DNA of 17,473 nt from Betaproteobacteria bacterium. GTDB lineage: Bacteria; Pseudomonadota; Gammaproteobacteria; Burkholderiales; Burkholderiaceae_C. The stretch is taken from positions 1 to 17,473 of the forward strand of contig CANFOR010000030.1 of assembly GCA_947448675.1 (NCBI GenBank), in the 5' to 3' direction. The position numbers were made by a program, and so were the translations under genes. The notes beneath the pieces were generated by a model. The model was not told the origin of the DNA and did no database searches. It worked only from the letters and a program-made list of their open reading frames with translations. Positions 6,724 to 14,422 of the stretch are shown here, one piece after another; the first letter of the stretch is position 1, and every line of letters starts with the position of its first letter.

Positions 6724-7419
6724 CTAAACAGCAGCGTAGCGCTCCCATCCCCGCGCCCGCAGCGCACACGCCGGGCAGTTGCCGCAGCCAAAACCCCAGG
6801 CGTGGCGTTGGGTGCGCTCACCCAGGTAGCAGGTGTGGGTGTGCTCGACGATCAAGCGCACCAGGGCTTTGCCGCCCAGGCTTTCGGCCAGCGCCCAGGT
6901 GGCGGCTTTGTCGATCCACATCAACGGCGTCTCGATTAAAAAGCGTTTGTCCATGCCCAGGCTGAGCGCCAGTTGCATGGCCTTCATGGTGTCGTCGCGG
7001 CAGTCGGGGTAGCCCGAAAAGTCGGTCTCGCAGACGCCGGTAACCAGCACCTCGAGCCCGCGCCGGTAGGCCAGCGCAGCGGCGAGTGTGAGGAAGAGCA
7101 GGTTGCGGCCCGGCACAAAGGTGTTGGGCAGGCCCGAAGCCTCCATGGCAAAGGCGGTGTCGCGCGTCAGCGATGTCTCGCTCACCTGGCCCAGCACGGC
7201 CAAGTCGAGCAAATGGTCTTGGCCCATTTTGTGCGCCCACTGCGGGAACTGCGCCTTCACTTCGCGCTGCACGTTCAGCCGCGCTTGCAGCTCGATGGCG
7301 TGGCGCTGGCGGTAGTCAAAGGCCACTGTCTCCACACGCTCGTAGCGGGCTAGCGCCCAGGCCAAGCAGGTGGTGGAGTCTTGGCCACCAGAGAATAAGA
7401 CGAGGGCGGTTTTATGCAT
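6724..7419 (-). CDS. queC: 7-cyano-7-deazaguanine synthase QueC
   Basis: QueC (231 residues) converts 7-carboxy-7-deazaguanine to preQ0 with ATP and ammonia, in the queuosine tRNA modification pathway, in the cytoplasm. The PP-loop ATP motif [10 protein letters not shown] covers residues 8-17. Further hallmarks are [44 protein letters not shown] and [12 protein letters not shown]. The zinc site is complete: C197 (TCYLG) and C212, C215, C218 (CGNCPAC). Full length for the family. It starts 19 bp after the DUF1841 stop on the same strand, so the two are probably cotranscribed. No queD or queE is in the window. Confidence 0.96.
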   Translation of the reverse strand: MHKTALVLFSGGQDSTTCLAWALARYERVETVAFDYRQRHAIELQARLNVQREVKAQFPQWAHKMGQDHLLDLAVLGQVSETSLTRDTAFAMEASGLPNTFVPGRNLLFLTLAAALAYRRGLEVLVTGVCETDFSGYPDCRDDTMKAMQLALSLGMDKRFLIETPLMWIDKAATWALAESLGGKALVRLIVEHTHTCYLGERTQRHAWGFGCGNCPACALRARGWERYAAV

Positions 7420-7438
7420 TTCAATCTGTCGCGCAAGT

Positions 7439-7873
7439 TTATAAAGTTGCCCGGCGTTGCACCGCGTCGATATAAGCCGCGCCGTTGGGCGGGCGGCCCG
7501 CGCGCTGGCTCTCCCACATCATGGTGCCCAGGCATTCCATCACCTCGTGGTGCGCGTCGTGCAGCGAGTTGCGCTTGGCCGCCAGCAGCTCCACCGCCTG
7601 CCGAATGCCGCGCGGCTGGTCGATGCTGCACTGCTCGCTGATCGACAGGTGCATAGACAAATGCAAAAACGGGTTGCTGCGGCCCGCCTCCACGTCGTAC
7701 ATGGTCAGCAGCGCAGCGTCAACATCGGCCAAGTCGGCATGGTATTCGGGGTGCTCTAGAAGCCACTCAGACGCTATTGTTTCCATAGCTGTCAACGCGC
7801 TTCCCGCCTTGTTTTTGGCATAGGTGGTGCAAAAAAATCGGCGGACGTCGGCTTGGGAGGGGGCGATCAGCAT
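7439..7873 (-). CDS. DUF1841 family protein
   Basis: This is a 144-residue protein of unknown function, found mainly in beta- and gammaproteobacteria. Recognisable family blocks are RRFF near the N-terminus, [24 protein letters not shown] (68-91) and [19 protein letters not shown] (106-124); the His-rich blocks could bind metal, but this is not known. ATG 7873 (MLIAPSQ) is chosen because the upstream extension to 7972 would translate through the perfect hairpin terminator at 7950-7975. It is followed 19 bp later by queC. A copy of the 17-bp inverted repeat (7773-7789) encodes AMETIA at residues 29-34. Confidence 0.85.
   Translation of the reverse strand: MLIAPSQADVRRFFCTTYAKNKAGSALTAMETIASEWLLEHPEYHADLADVDAALLTMYDVEAGRSNPFLHLSMHLSISEQCSIDQPRGIRQAVELLAAKRNSLHDAHHEVMECLGTMMWESQRAGRPPNGAAYIDAVQRRATL
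7773..7789. repeat. 17-bp inverted repeat GCTA-N9-TAGC, copy in DUF1841 gene
   Basis: GCTATTGTTTCCATAGC (plus strand) has 5-bp perfect arms. Read on the coding (minus) strand it starts with a GCT codon, in phase with the other coding copies. Confidence 0.6.
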
Positions 7874-7949
7874 GGCTGTATTGTCGGTGATCTTTTGTGG
7901 CGGGGTTTGTGTGCTAGGCCTGCAGCGGGTAATGTGCAGTGCCAAATGA

Positions 7950-7975
7950 AAAATGCACCCGGGCGGGTGCATTTT
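7950..7975 (-). terminator. Rho-independent terminator of the lipoprotein gene
   Basis: AAAATGCACCC (7950-7960) pairs perfectly with GGGTGCATTTT (7965-7975) around a 4-nt loop. On the minus strand the stem is followed by T residues. It lies 27 bp past the lipoprotein stop. The symmetric A and T flanks would allow it to act in both directions, but no plus-strand gene ends here. Confidence 0.85.
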
Positions 7976-8002
7976 GCTAGTGGCTAATTGAACCGCGTTG
8001 CG

Positions 8003-9484
8003 TCAGTTGTAGCTTTGAAGTTTATAAGTTTCGGGTGGATTAAGAAAATTCGTGAACACAGAAGTACGCTGTAGCATGCGTGAGTCTGTGCTGGACGCAT
8101 TCAACCAAATGGTACTTTGAATAAAAAAGCTAGCCACACCTGGGTCAAAAGTTTGCGTGGAAGTAAATTTGTGGGCTAAGAATGTGCCTGCCGGAACGCT
8201 AATCGTTTCAGTACCAAGGTAGGTGCCTACATCTGACCAAGGGCTAATCGGACTGTTGGTGGACGTAGTCCCATTGGCCGCAGTGAAAAAGCAGTTTACT
8301 GAATAACTGAAAGCCCAAGTTTGCCCAATATTCAAAGAGGTAGGTGCTCCGTAGCCATGCGGGTTAGCCAAGCAAGTGTACGGCGTGCCTCCAGAGGTGG
8401 AGCTTATTGTGACGTCTTGACCTACGTTATTTGCAACATTACTGTCTTTAGGAATGACCAGCGTTCTACCACCTAAATTAATACTCAAATCTCCTGCGGC
8501 ATTATTGACGTAAGCATAAGAACCGTCTGGATAAACAGCAGTGATATCCATAGTTGTAGTTGCTGTCGATGTGAAGCCTGCGCTAGTAAAGCTAGCAACA
8601 TAAACAGAATGTTGGCCCACTTTGGGAGTTATAAAAACATATGGCTTACTAATGGGTGGGCTAGTGGCTTGAAGGCTATAAGTTATGTTCGTATATAGGC
8701 TATTGTTAGGATAGTTCTCAATCTGCTTCAAAAGGCGTGAATCCGTAGGCGAAGTATTGAGCCAGCTTGTGATGTTGACCACATAAGTGCTTGAACTCAC
8801 GGGTGTTTGGCTGATTTGCTCGGTGAATTTGTATGCGGTAAAGGTTCCCGCGGGAACGGATACGGTTTCTGTACCTACATACGTGCCACTGTCTGTATAT
8901 GTGATGGAATAGCTGTTGGTAACGCCTTGCAGCGTGCTATTGATGCATGTTTCAGTGTGGCTAAAAGTTCAAGTCTGTCCTGCATTTAAAGAAGCTGGCG
9001 CACCATCTCCATGGGGAGAGTCTTGGCAGGTAATCAGTGTTCCATCGGACAAATAATATGAATCAGAAGTGTATTGCCCTGCATTGTTAAAAGTCGGATT
9101 GGACTTGGTAAAGGTAATAGTCGTGCCGTTTAGCGACACTGACACGTCGCCACCCGCATTATGAACCGTGGTATAGGAACCATTCGGCCCCACGCTCGTG
9201 ATGCTTTCTGTGAAAACAAAGTTGGCTACGCTGCCCGTTACTGAGCTGATGCTGCTTGCATATTCAGAATATTGCCCAGCAATGGGCATCACAAACGCGT
9301 AGCCCGTCATGGGTGGCGTAGTCGGGGTGTTAGTGGGTGTAGTCACGGTGGTTGTGGGTACAGTAGCCGTGCTAGTGGTTTGCGGGCCCGAACTAGTGGC
9401 GACACCAGTGCTAGAACCACCCCCACCGCAAGCTGCCAGCGCAGCGAGTACCATTGCCGCTATGGCCAATCGAATTAAATTCAT
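8003..9484 (-). pseudogene. Two-module lipoprotein gene interrupted by in-frame TGA
   Basis: The frame is 493 codons long with one internal stop at codon 172 (8969-8971); no frameshift is needed. Residues 1-19 are a lipoprotein signal (lipobox L16-A-A-C19), followed by GGGGSS and a Thr/Pro-rich linker (24-60). Two homologous modules follow, offset by about 220 residues: module 1 begins GYAFVMPIAGQYSEY, module 2 KPYVFITPKVGQHSVY. Shared landmarks include NGSYTTVHNAGGDVSVSLNG / DGSYAYVNNAAGDLSINLGG, a TC...PHG.GAP block, a GTYVGTETVSVPAGTF block and WLN-S-TDSR. At the TGA, module 1 reads SLNAGQT-stop-TFS where module 2 reads SLNIGQTWAFS, so the lost residue is Trp. Base composition is visibly AT-richer than the neighbours. 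Likely an outer-membrane or periplasmic lipoprotein of unknown role. Intact first piece 8969-9484; second piece could start at GTG 8800. Confidence 0.75.
8699..8715. repeat. Near copy of the 17-bp inverted repeat in lipoprotein gene
   Basis: GCTATTGTTAGGATAGT matches GCTA-N9-TAGC except for the last base. It is not in the codon phase of the other coding copies, so it may be chance. Confidence 0.2.
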
Positions 9485-9581
9485 GGGTAAAGTCTCGGGT
9501 TGTTGGTAAAAGCAATGGCAGCGCCATTACGCCTGAAAATATAACTTGCTTTATTCAAATTTACGCAACGCAATTTGACTT

Positions 9582-9589
9582 TATACAAT
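9582..9589 (+). promoter_or_regulatory. Candidate -10 region of the catabolic cluster
   Basis: TATACAAT, with a weak TTTACG at 9560-9565 as possible -35 (16-bp spacing to TATACA). It lies in the 155-bp gap between the divergent lipoprotein gene and the thiolase, the AT-richest part of this area. Tentative. Confidence 0.3.
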
Positions 9590-9607
9590 TAAATTCAGCC
9601 ATTCGAT

Positions 9608-9623
9608 TTTTTATACGTAAAAA
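9608..9623. promoter_or_regulatory. Inverted repeat TTTTTA-N4-TAAAAA before thiolase
   Basis: Perfect 6-bp arms around TACG, ending 4 bp before the ribosome site AGGAG (9628-9632) of the thiolase. It could be an operator for the cluster's regulator or a leader hairpin. No regulator gene is adjacent to the cluster. Confidence 0.3.
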
Positions 9624-9639
9624 CCCTAGGAGCTTATCT

Positions 9640-10842
9640 GTGAACCAAGCCTTTATTTGCGACGCTGTTCGCACCCCCTTTGGCCGCTATGGCGGTGCTT
9701 TGTCTAGCGTACGCACCGACGACTTGGCGGCTGTGCCGCTGGCCGCGCTGATGGCGCGCAACCCGGGCATGGACTGGGCTGCGGTGACGGACGTGATCTA
9801 CGGTTGCGTCAACCAAGCGGGCGAAGACAACCGCAATGTGGCGCACATGGCCACGCTCTTGGCGGGCCTGCCGCTGCAGTTGCCGGGCAGCACCATCAAC
9901 CGCCTGTGCGGTTCAGGTATGGATGCTGTAGGCACGGCAAGCCGCGCCATTAAAGCGGGGGAAGCTACACTTATGATAGCGGGTGGGGTTGAGAGCATGA
10001 GCCGTGCCCCCTTTGTGATGGGCAAGGCCGAAAGCGCCTTTAGCCGCAACGCGCAAATCTATGACACCACCATTGGCTGGCGCTTCATCAACAAGCGCAT
10101 GAAAGACATGTACGGCGTAGACGCCATGCCTGAGACGGCCGAGAACGTGGCCACCGACTACCAAATCGAGCGCGAGGCGCAAGACCGCATGGCCCTGGCC
10201 AGCCAGCTCAAGGCCGTGGCCGCGCAAAAAGCCGGTTACTTTGATGCCGAGATTACGCCCGTCACTATTGCGCAAAAGAAGGGTGATGCCATTGTGGTGA
10301 ATAAGGACGAGCATCCGCGCGAAACCACCATGGAGACTTTGGCCAAACTCAAGGGCGTGGTGCGACCCGACGGCACGGTAACGGCAGGCAATGCCAGCGG
10401 CGTGAACGACGGGGCCTGCGCTCTGCTGTTGGCCAACGAGGCCGCTGCGCGCACGCATGGGCTCACGCCACGCGCCCGCATTTTGGGCATGGCTACGGTG
10501 GGCGTGCCCCCGCGCATCATGGGTATTGGCCCTGCGCCCGCTACGCAAAAGGTCTTGGCCCTGACGGGCCTGACGCTGGCGCAAATGGACGTGATCGAAC
10601 TCAATGAAGCCTTTGCCGCGCAGGGCCTGGCTGTGCTGCGCAACCTGGGCTTGCAAGACGACGACCCGCGCGTCAACCCCAATGGCGGCGCCATCGCACT
10701 GGGCCACCCGCTGGGTGCCTCGGGTGCGCGGCTCATCACTACGGCGGTGAACCAGCTGCACCGCAGCAGCGGGCGCTACGCGTTGTGCACCATGTGCATT
10801 GGCGTGGGCCAGGGCATTGCTGTGGTGATTGAACGGGTGTAA
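9640..10842 (+). CDS. pcaF: 3-oxoadipyl-CoA thiolase (PcaF/PaaJ type)
   Basis: This 400-residue protein is a full-length thiolase II. It cleaves 3-oxoadipyl-CoA with CoA to succinyl-CoA and acetyl-CoA, the last step of the beta-ketoadipate and phenylacetate routes. The family-specific stretches are strong: FICDAVRTPFGRYGGALSSVR, CVNQAGEDNRNVAHMA, NRLCGSGMDA, MSRAPFVMGKAESAFSRN, DTTIGWRFIN and GVDAMPETAENVA. Catalytic residues are C90 (acylation), H356 (GGAIALGHPLG) and C386 (CTMCIGVGQG). The start is GTG at 9640, fixed by AGGAG at 9628-9632; the frame is open upstream to 9454 but that part has no family match. First gene of a five-gene cluster. Without the other pca or paa genes nearby, its substrate here may be a related 3-oxoacyl-CoA. 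A 17-bp repeat lies at 9964-9980. Confidence 0.92.
   Translation: MNQAFICDAVRTPFGRYGGALSSVRTDDLAAVPLAALMARNPGMDWAAVTDVIYGCVNQAGEDNRNVAHMATLLAGLPLQLPGSTINRLCGSGMDAVGTASRAIKAGEATLMIAGGVESMSRAPFVMGKAESAFSRNAQIYDTTIGWRFINKRMKDMYGVDAMPETAENVATDYQIEREAQDRMALASQLKAVAAQKAGYFDAEITPVTIAQKKGDAIVVNKDEHPRETTMETLAKLKGVVRPDGTVTAGNASGVNDGACALLLANEAAARTHGLTPRARILGMATVGVPPRIMGIGPAPATQKVLALTGLTLAQMDVIELNEAFAAQGLAVLRNLGLQDDDPRVNPNGGAIALGHPLGASGARLITTAVNQLHRSSGRYALCTMCIGVGQGIAVVIERV
9964..9980. repeat. 17-bp inverted repeat GCTA-N9-TAGC, copy in thiolase gene
   Basis: GCTACACTTATGATAGC encodes Ala-Thr-Leu-Met-Ile-Ala in the thiolase, just before the conserved GGVESMSRAP block. The codons CTT, ATA and ACA contrast with the GC-ending codons around it. 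Confidence 0.6.
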
Positions 10843-10853
10843 GGCGGATTGCC

Positions 10854-10891
10854 GGACGCAAAGGATGCGAAGCATGCGCGAAGGACGCAAA
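10854..10891. repeat. Short tandem 9-mer-like repeats between thiolase and hydratase genes
   Basis: Degenerate units GGACGCAAA, GGATGCGAA, GCATGCGCGAA and GGACGCAAA follow each other in the 62-bp gap after the thiolase stop. Similar GGACGCRAA-type strings are, to my recollection, common between genes in betaproteobacteria. Likely a neutral intergenic repeat; no T-tract or strong hairpin. Confidence 0.45.
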
Positions 10892-10904
10892 AAAACAACC
10901 AAAA

Positions 10905-11783
10905 ATGGATATGCACAATTCACCGCTTGATTTAAGAACTTGGATAGGGCGCAGCGAGACGGTGCACGATGTGGTCAGTGCTACGCCTTATGCGGCTTTG
11001 GCTGCTACTTTGGACTTTCCGGGCACGGAGCCAGGCTTGCGTCCGGCGCTGGGTACGGAGCTGCCGCCGCTGTGGCATTGGTTGTATTTTTTGCCACTGC
11101 CCTTGCAAAGCGCTATCGGGCCTGACGGACACGCGCAACGCGGCGGCTTTATGCCGCCGGTGCCGCAGCCGCGGCGCATGTGGGCGGGCAGCGGCTTTGT
11201 GTTCCACCAGCCGCTGTGCATTGGCGACGCGCTGGAGCGCACCTCGACCATTGCCGACGTGAGCGAAAAATCGGGCCGTAGCGGCAAGTTGGTGTTTGTG
11301 AAAGTGCGGCACGAGGTACGCCGCAATGGCGCTGCGCAAGTGGCGCTCACCGAGCACCACAACATCGTCTACCGCGACGCACCCCAGCCCGGTGATGTGG
11401 CGCCGCCGCCGCTGGCCGCGCCAACAGCTGCGCTGTGGCAACGCCGCATCGTGCCCGACGACGTGCTGCTGTTTCGCTATTCGGCGCTGACCTTTAACGG
11501 CCACCGCATCCATTACGACCGCCAATACGTCACCCAGATTGAGGGCTACCCCGGCTTGGTGGTGCACGGCCCTTTGATCGCTACGTTGTTGATGGATTTA
11601 TTGCGCCGTAATTTTCCAGATGCCAAGGTTAAAAAATTTGCGTTTAAAGCCATGCGGCCTACGTTTGACATTCACCCTTTCTCAGTGCACGGCCAGCCCG
11701 CCGCAGACGGCCACAGCGTGCACCTGTGGGCTTGCGACCACGAAGGCTGGCTGACTATGGACGCTACGGCCAGCTTGGTTTAA
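10905..11783 (+). CDS. FAS1-like/MaoC hydratase, mesaconyl- or itaconyl-CoA hydratase-like
   Basis: This is a 292-residue double-hotdog protein of the Meh/Ich/HTD2 type, which adds water to (or removes it from) enoyl-CoA thioesters; known members act on mesaconyl-C4-CoA or itaconyl-CoA. The N-terminal half carries LPPLWHWLYFLPLPLQSAIGPDGHAQRGGFMPPVPQPRRMWAG (53-95) and DVSEKSGRSGKLVFVKVRHE (118-137), the strongest Meh-like signature. The C-terminal hotdog has FNGHRIHYDRQYV (H203, D205) and GLVVHGPL (H221, G222), matching the hydratase-2 motif. The start is ATG 10905 (or 10911), with an A-rich leader but no ribosome site at normal distance. Next in line, 22 bp on, is a class III CoA-transferase, the usual partner that makes the CoA thioester. 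Substrate unproven. Confidence 0.85.
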   Translation: MDMHNSPLDLRTWIGRSETVHDVVSATPYAALAATLDFPGTEPGLRPALGTELPPLWHWLYFLPLPLQSAIGPDGHAQRGGFMPPVPQPRRMWAGSGFVFHQPLCIGDALERTSTIADVSEKSGRSGKLVFVKVRHEVRRNGAAQVALTEHHNIVYRDAPQPGDVAPPPLAAPTAALWQRRIVPDDVLLFRYSALTFNGHRIHYDRQYVTQIEGYPGLVVHGPLIATLLMDLLRRNFPDAKVKKFAFKAMRPTFDIHPFSVHGQPAADGHSVHLWACDHEGWLTMDATASLV

Positions 11784-11805
11784 TCACTTCCAAAAAGTTC
11801 TGTTT

Positions 11806-12999
11806 ATGCAACCCTTAAAAGGCATTACCGTTGTCAGTCTAGAGCATGCGATTGCAGCGCCGTTTGCCACGCGCCAATTGGCCGACATGGGCGCTCGGGT
11901 GATCAAAATCGAGCGGCCTGGCGTGGGCGATTTTGCGCGTGGCTACGACACCAGGGTGCGTGGTCTGGCCTCGCATTTTGTCTGGGTCAACCGTTCTAAA
12001 GAAAGCCTCACCTTGGATGTAAAACACTCTGAGGCGCAAAAAATTTTGCAGCGCTTGGTGCTAGAGCAAGCCGACGTGGTGGTGCAAAACCTAGCCCCCG
12101 GTGCGGCCGAGCGCTTGGGAGTTTCGTATGCGGCGCTCAGCGCGGTCAAGCCCAGCATCATTGTGTGTGACATCTCGGGCTATGGCGACGATCCGCAGCA
12201 GCCCGGGCCTTACCGCGACAAAAAAGCCTACGACCTGCTCATACAAAGCGAAGCCGGTTTTGTTTCGACCACAGGCACAAGCGACACGCCCGCCAAGGCA
12301 GGTGCGTCGATAGCCGACATTGCAGCGGGCATGTATGCCTACACGCAGATCTTGGCCGCGCTGATGCACCGCCAACAAACCGGGCAGGGCCAGCGTATTG
12401 ACCTGTCGATGCTCGAAGCTCTGACCGAATGGATGGGTTACCCGCTTTACTACGCTTTTGAAGGCGCCACGCCACCGCCGCGCAGCGGGGCCAGCCACGC
12501 CACTATTTACCCCTATGGTCCCTTCACCGCGGGCGACGGTAAAACCGTGATGCTGGGTTTGCAAAACGAGCGTGAATGGAAAGTTTTTTGCGAACAAGTT
12601 TTACTGCAAAGCGAGCTGGCCACGCAAGCGCGCTTTAGCAGCAACGCCCTGCGCAGCGCCGCACGTGCGGAGTTAGAAACCATTATCTTGCAAGCTTTTG
12701 CGCCGATGACGGCCGAGCAAGTGGCGGCGCGCCTAGAAGCGGCAGGCATTGCCAATGCGCAGGTCAACTCCATGCAAGAAGTGTGGGCGCACCCCCAACT
12801 GGCCGCGCGACAGCGCTGGAGCGAGGTCGTCACGCCCGCTGGGCCCGTGCCTGCGCTGCTGCCCCCGGGTTCGTGGCAGCACGGCGCACCGCGCATGGAC
12901 GCTGTGCCCGCGCTGGGCGAGCACACTGAAGCTATATTGCACAGCATGGGCTATAACGCTGCCCAGCTGGATGCGCTGCGTGCGCAAAACGCGATTTAA
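11806..12999 (+). CDS. Class III (CaiB/BaiF family) CoA-transferase
   Basis: This is a 397-residue, full-length family III CoA-transferase, which moves CoA between an acyl-CoA donor (often succinyl-CoA) and a carboxylic acid. Landmarks: PLKGITVVSLEHAIAAPFATRQLADMGARVIKIERPGVGDFAR (3-45), NRSKESLTLDVK (62-73), VVVQNLAPGAAERLG (91-105), and the catalytic aspartate D171 in AGASIADIAAGMYA. GQGQRIDLSMLEALTEWM (~196-213) is also typical. It lies between the Meh-like hydratase and a lyase, so it probably activates the pathway's dicarboxylate. Succinyl-CoA released by the thiolase could be the donor. No ribosome site is visible before the ATG; spacing is 22 bp to the gene before and 38 bp to the next. 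Confidence 0.9.
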   Translation: MQPLKGITVVSLEHAIAAPFATRQLADMGARVIKIERPGVGDFARGYDTRVRGLASHFVWVNRSKESLTLDVKHSEAQKILQRLVLEQADVVVQNLAPGAAERLGVSYAALSAVKPSIIVCDISGYGDDPQQPGPYRDKKAYDLLIQSEAGFVSTTGTSDTPAKAGASIADIAAGMYAYTQILAALMHRQQTGQGQRIDLSMLEALTEWMGYPLYYAFEGATPPPRSGASHATIYPYGPFTAGDGKTVMLGLQNEREWKVFCEQVLLQSELATQARFSSNALRSAARAELETIILQAFAPMTAEQVAARLEAAGIANAQVNSMQEVWAHPQLAARQRWSEVVTPAGPVPALLPPGSWQHGAPRMDAVPALGEHTEAILHSMGYNAAQLDALRAQNAI

Positions 13000-13037
13000 G
13001 TCCGTCCTATTTAACACTTTGAAAAATACCAAAAATC

Positions 13038-14390
13038 ATGGCTTCTAGCATTATTGACTCTAAAATTTTTGGTGACATGTTCTCCAGCGCTGCCATGCGC
13101 CAAGTATGGTCAGACGAAAACCGCACTGCCAAGTACCTCGACATAGAACGCGCACTGGCCAAGGTGCAAGGCGTGCTGGGCATCATTCCCGCAGAGGCTG
13201 CCGCAGAAATTGTGAAGCACTGCGAGATAAGCCAAATCGACTGGGCCATGCTTAAAGCCAAGACCGAGCAAATTGGCTACCCCATTATTGCGGTGGTGAA
13301 CCAGATCAATGCGCACTGCAAAGACGGCTTGGGTGAATACTGCCATTGGGGCGCGACCACCCAAGACATTACCGATACCGCTGCCGTGCTGCAAATGCGC
13401 GAGGGCCTGGCCTTGGTCGAGCAAGACTTGGCCGACATTTCTGCGTCCCTCGCCACCTTGGCGCGCAAGCACCGCGACACGCCCATCATTGGGCGCAGCA
13501 ATTTGCAACAGGCCACGCCCATCACTTTTGGCTACAAAATGGCCAGCATTTTGGCCGGCATAGAACGCCATCGTGAGCGTTTGCAGCAGCTCAAGCCGCG
13601 CGTGCTGGTGGGTGAGTTTGGTGGCGCTTCGGGCACGCTGTCTTCGCTGGAACAAGGCGCTATGGAAACGCAAGCGGGCTTGATGCAAGAACTTGGCTTG
13701 GGTCAGCCGCTGATCTCTTGGCACACGGTGCGCGACAACATTGCCGAGGTGGGCAACTTCTTGGCCTTAGTGGGCGGCTCGCTGGGCAAGATCGCCATGG
13801 ATGTGAAGCTGCTGATGCAAACCGAAGTGGCCGAGGTGTTTGAACCCTACGCGCCGGGGCGTGGCTCGTCTTCCACCATGCCGCAAAAGCGCAACCCGAT
13901 CTCGTGCCTGTATATCCACGCTAACATTTCTGTAGCACGCCAACACGCAGCGTCGCTCATGGACGCTATGGTGGCCGACCACGAGCGCTCCACTGGCCCC
14001 TGGGAGATCGAATGGGTGGTGCTGCCTGAAATTTTTTGCTTAATGAGTGGGGCGCTCAAACAGTGCAAGTTCATTTTGGCGGGCTTGGAGGTCGACCCTG
14101 TGGCCATGCGCCGCAATATCGACCTGACCCACGGCCTGGTGATGAGCGAGGCGGTGATGATGGGCTTGGGTCCTTATATTGGCCGCGAGTACGCGCACGA
14201 CTTGGTCTACGATATTTGCCGTGCCGCCCTGCTGAAGCAACGCCCCTTGATCGAGCTGCTGGCCGAGCACCCTGAAATTAACAAGCACGTCAGCCGCGCC
14301 CAGTTAGAGCAATTTTGCGACCCGATGAACCACCTGGGCCAAGCCGGGGTAATGGTCGACCGCGTGCTAGCTTCGTTGAAGTCTGCATAG
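13038..14390 (+). CDS. PcaB/adenylosuccinate lyase family enzyme
   Basis: This 450-residue member of the fumarase/aspartase superfamily belongs to the branch with 3-carboxy-cis,cis-muconate cycloisomerase and adenylosuccinate lyase. Conserved regions are present: WGATTQDITDTA (around residue 110), SWHTVRDNIAEVGNFLALVGGSLGKIAMDV, and the signature loop GSSSTMPQKRNPIS (276-289) with the catalytic serine region. It also has DHERSTGPWEIEW. These enzymes break or make C-N or C-O bonds next to a dicarboxylate, usually releasing fumarate, or form a lactone. It is unlikely to be the housekeeping purB because it sits in a CoA-linked catabolic cluster; the exact reaction is unknown. No ribosome site precedes the ATG. 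It contains one exact (13920-13936) and one near (13659-13675) copy of the 17-bp repeat. Confidence 0.88.
   Translation: MASSIIDSKIFGDMFSSAAMRQVWSDENRTAKYLDIERALAKVQGVLGIIPAEAAAEIVKHCEISQIDWAMLKAKTEQIGYPIIAVVNQINAHCKDGLGEYCHWGATTQDITDTAAVLQMREGLALVEQDLADISASLATLARKHRDTPIIGRSNLQQATPITFGYKMASILAGIERHRERLQQLKPRVLVGEFGGASGTLSSLEQGAMETQAGLMQELGLGQPLISWHTVRDNIAEVGNFLALVGGSLGKIAMDVKLLMQTEVAEVFEPYAPGRGSSSTMPQKRNPISCLYIHANISVARQHAASLMDAMVADHERSTGPWEIEWVVLPEIFCLMSGALKQCKFILAGLEVDPVAMRRNIDLTHGLVMSEAVMMGLGPYIGREYAHDLVYDICRAALLKQRPLIELLAEHPEINKHVSRAQLEQFCDPMNHLGQAGVMVDRVLASLKSA
13659..13675. repeat. Near copy of the 17-bp inverted repeat in lyase gene
   Basis: GCTATGGAAACGCAAGC shares its first 11 bases with the coding-strand DUF1841 copy and ends in AGC, but the right arm is degraded. 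It is in the same codon phase (Ala-Met-Glu-Thr-Gln-Ala). It may be a decayed copy. Confidence 0.3.
13920..13936. repeat. 17-bp inverted repeat GCTA-N9-TAGC, copy in lyase gene
   Basis: GCTAACATTTCTGTAGC encodes Ala-Asn-Ile-Ser-Val-Ala shortly after the signature loop of the lyase. Arms 4 bp, AT-rich centre. Confidence 0.6.
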
Positions 14391-14422
14391 CCAGCGCATA
14401 GTTTCTTCACTTTGACCACCGT

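Noticed and set aside
7874..7972. N-terminal extension of DUF1841 to 7972
   Set aside because: It would translate through the perfect terminator hairpin at 7950-7975; the family start fits ATG 7873.
8969..8971. TGA read as selenocysteine or as Trp by an alternative genetic code
   Set aside because: TGA ends other genes here (the EF-hand gene at 3081-3083 and this lipoprotein gene itself). The expected residue is Trp rather than Cys or Sec, and I see no selenocysteine insertion element.
9913..10923. Minus-strand open frame of 336 residues across the thiolase gene
   Set aside because: Antisense of a clearly recognised thiolase; composition typical of a GC-rich shadow frame.
13038..14390. Housekeeping purB (adenylosuccinate lyase)
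   Set aside because: Same superfamily, but the neighbours are CoA-dependent catabolic genes and the sequence fits the PcaB-like branch; kept as unassigned lyase.
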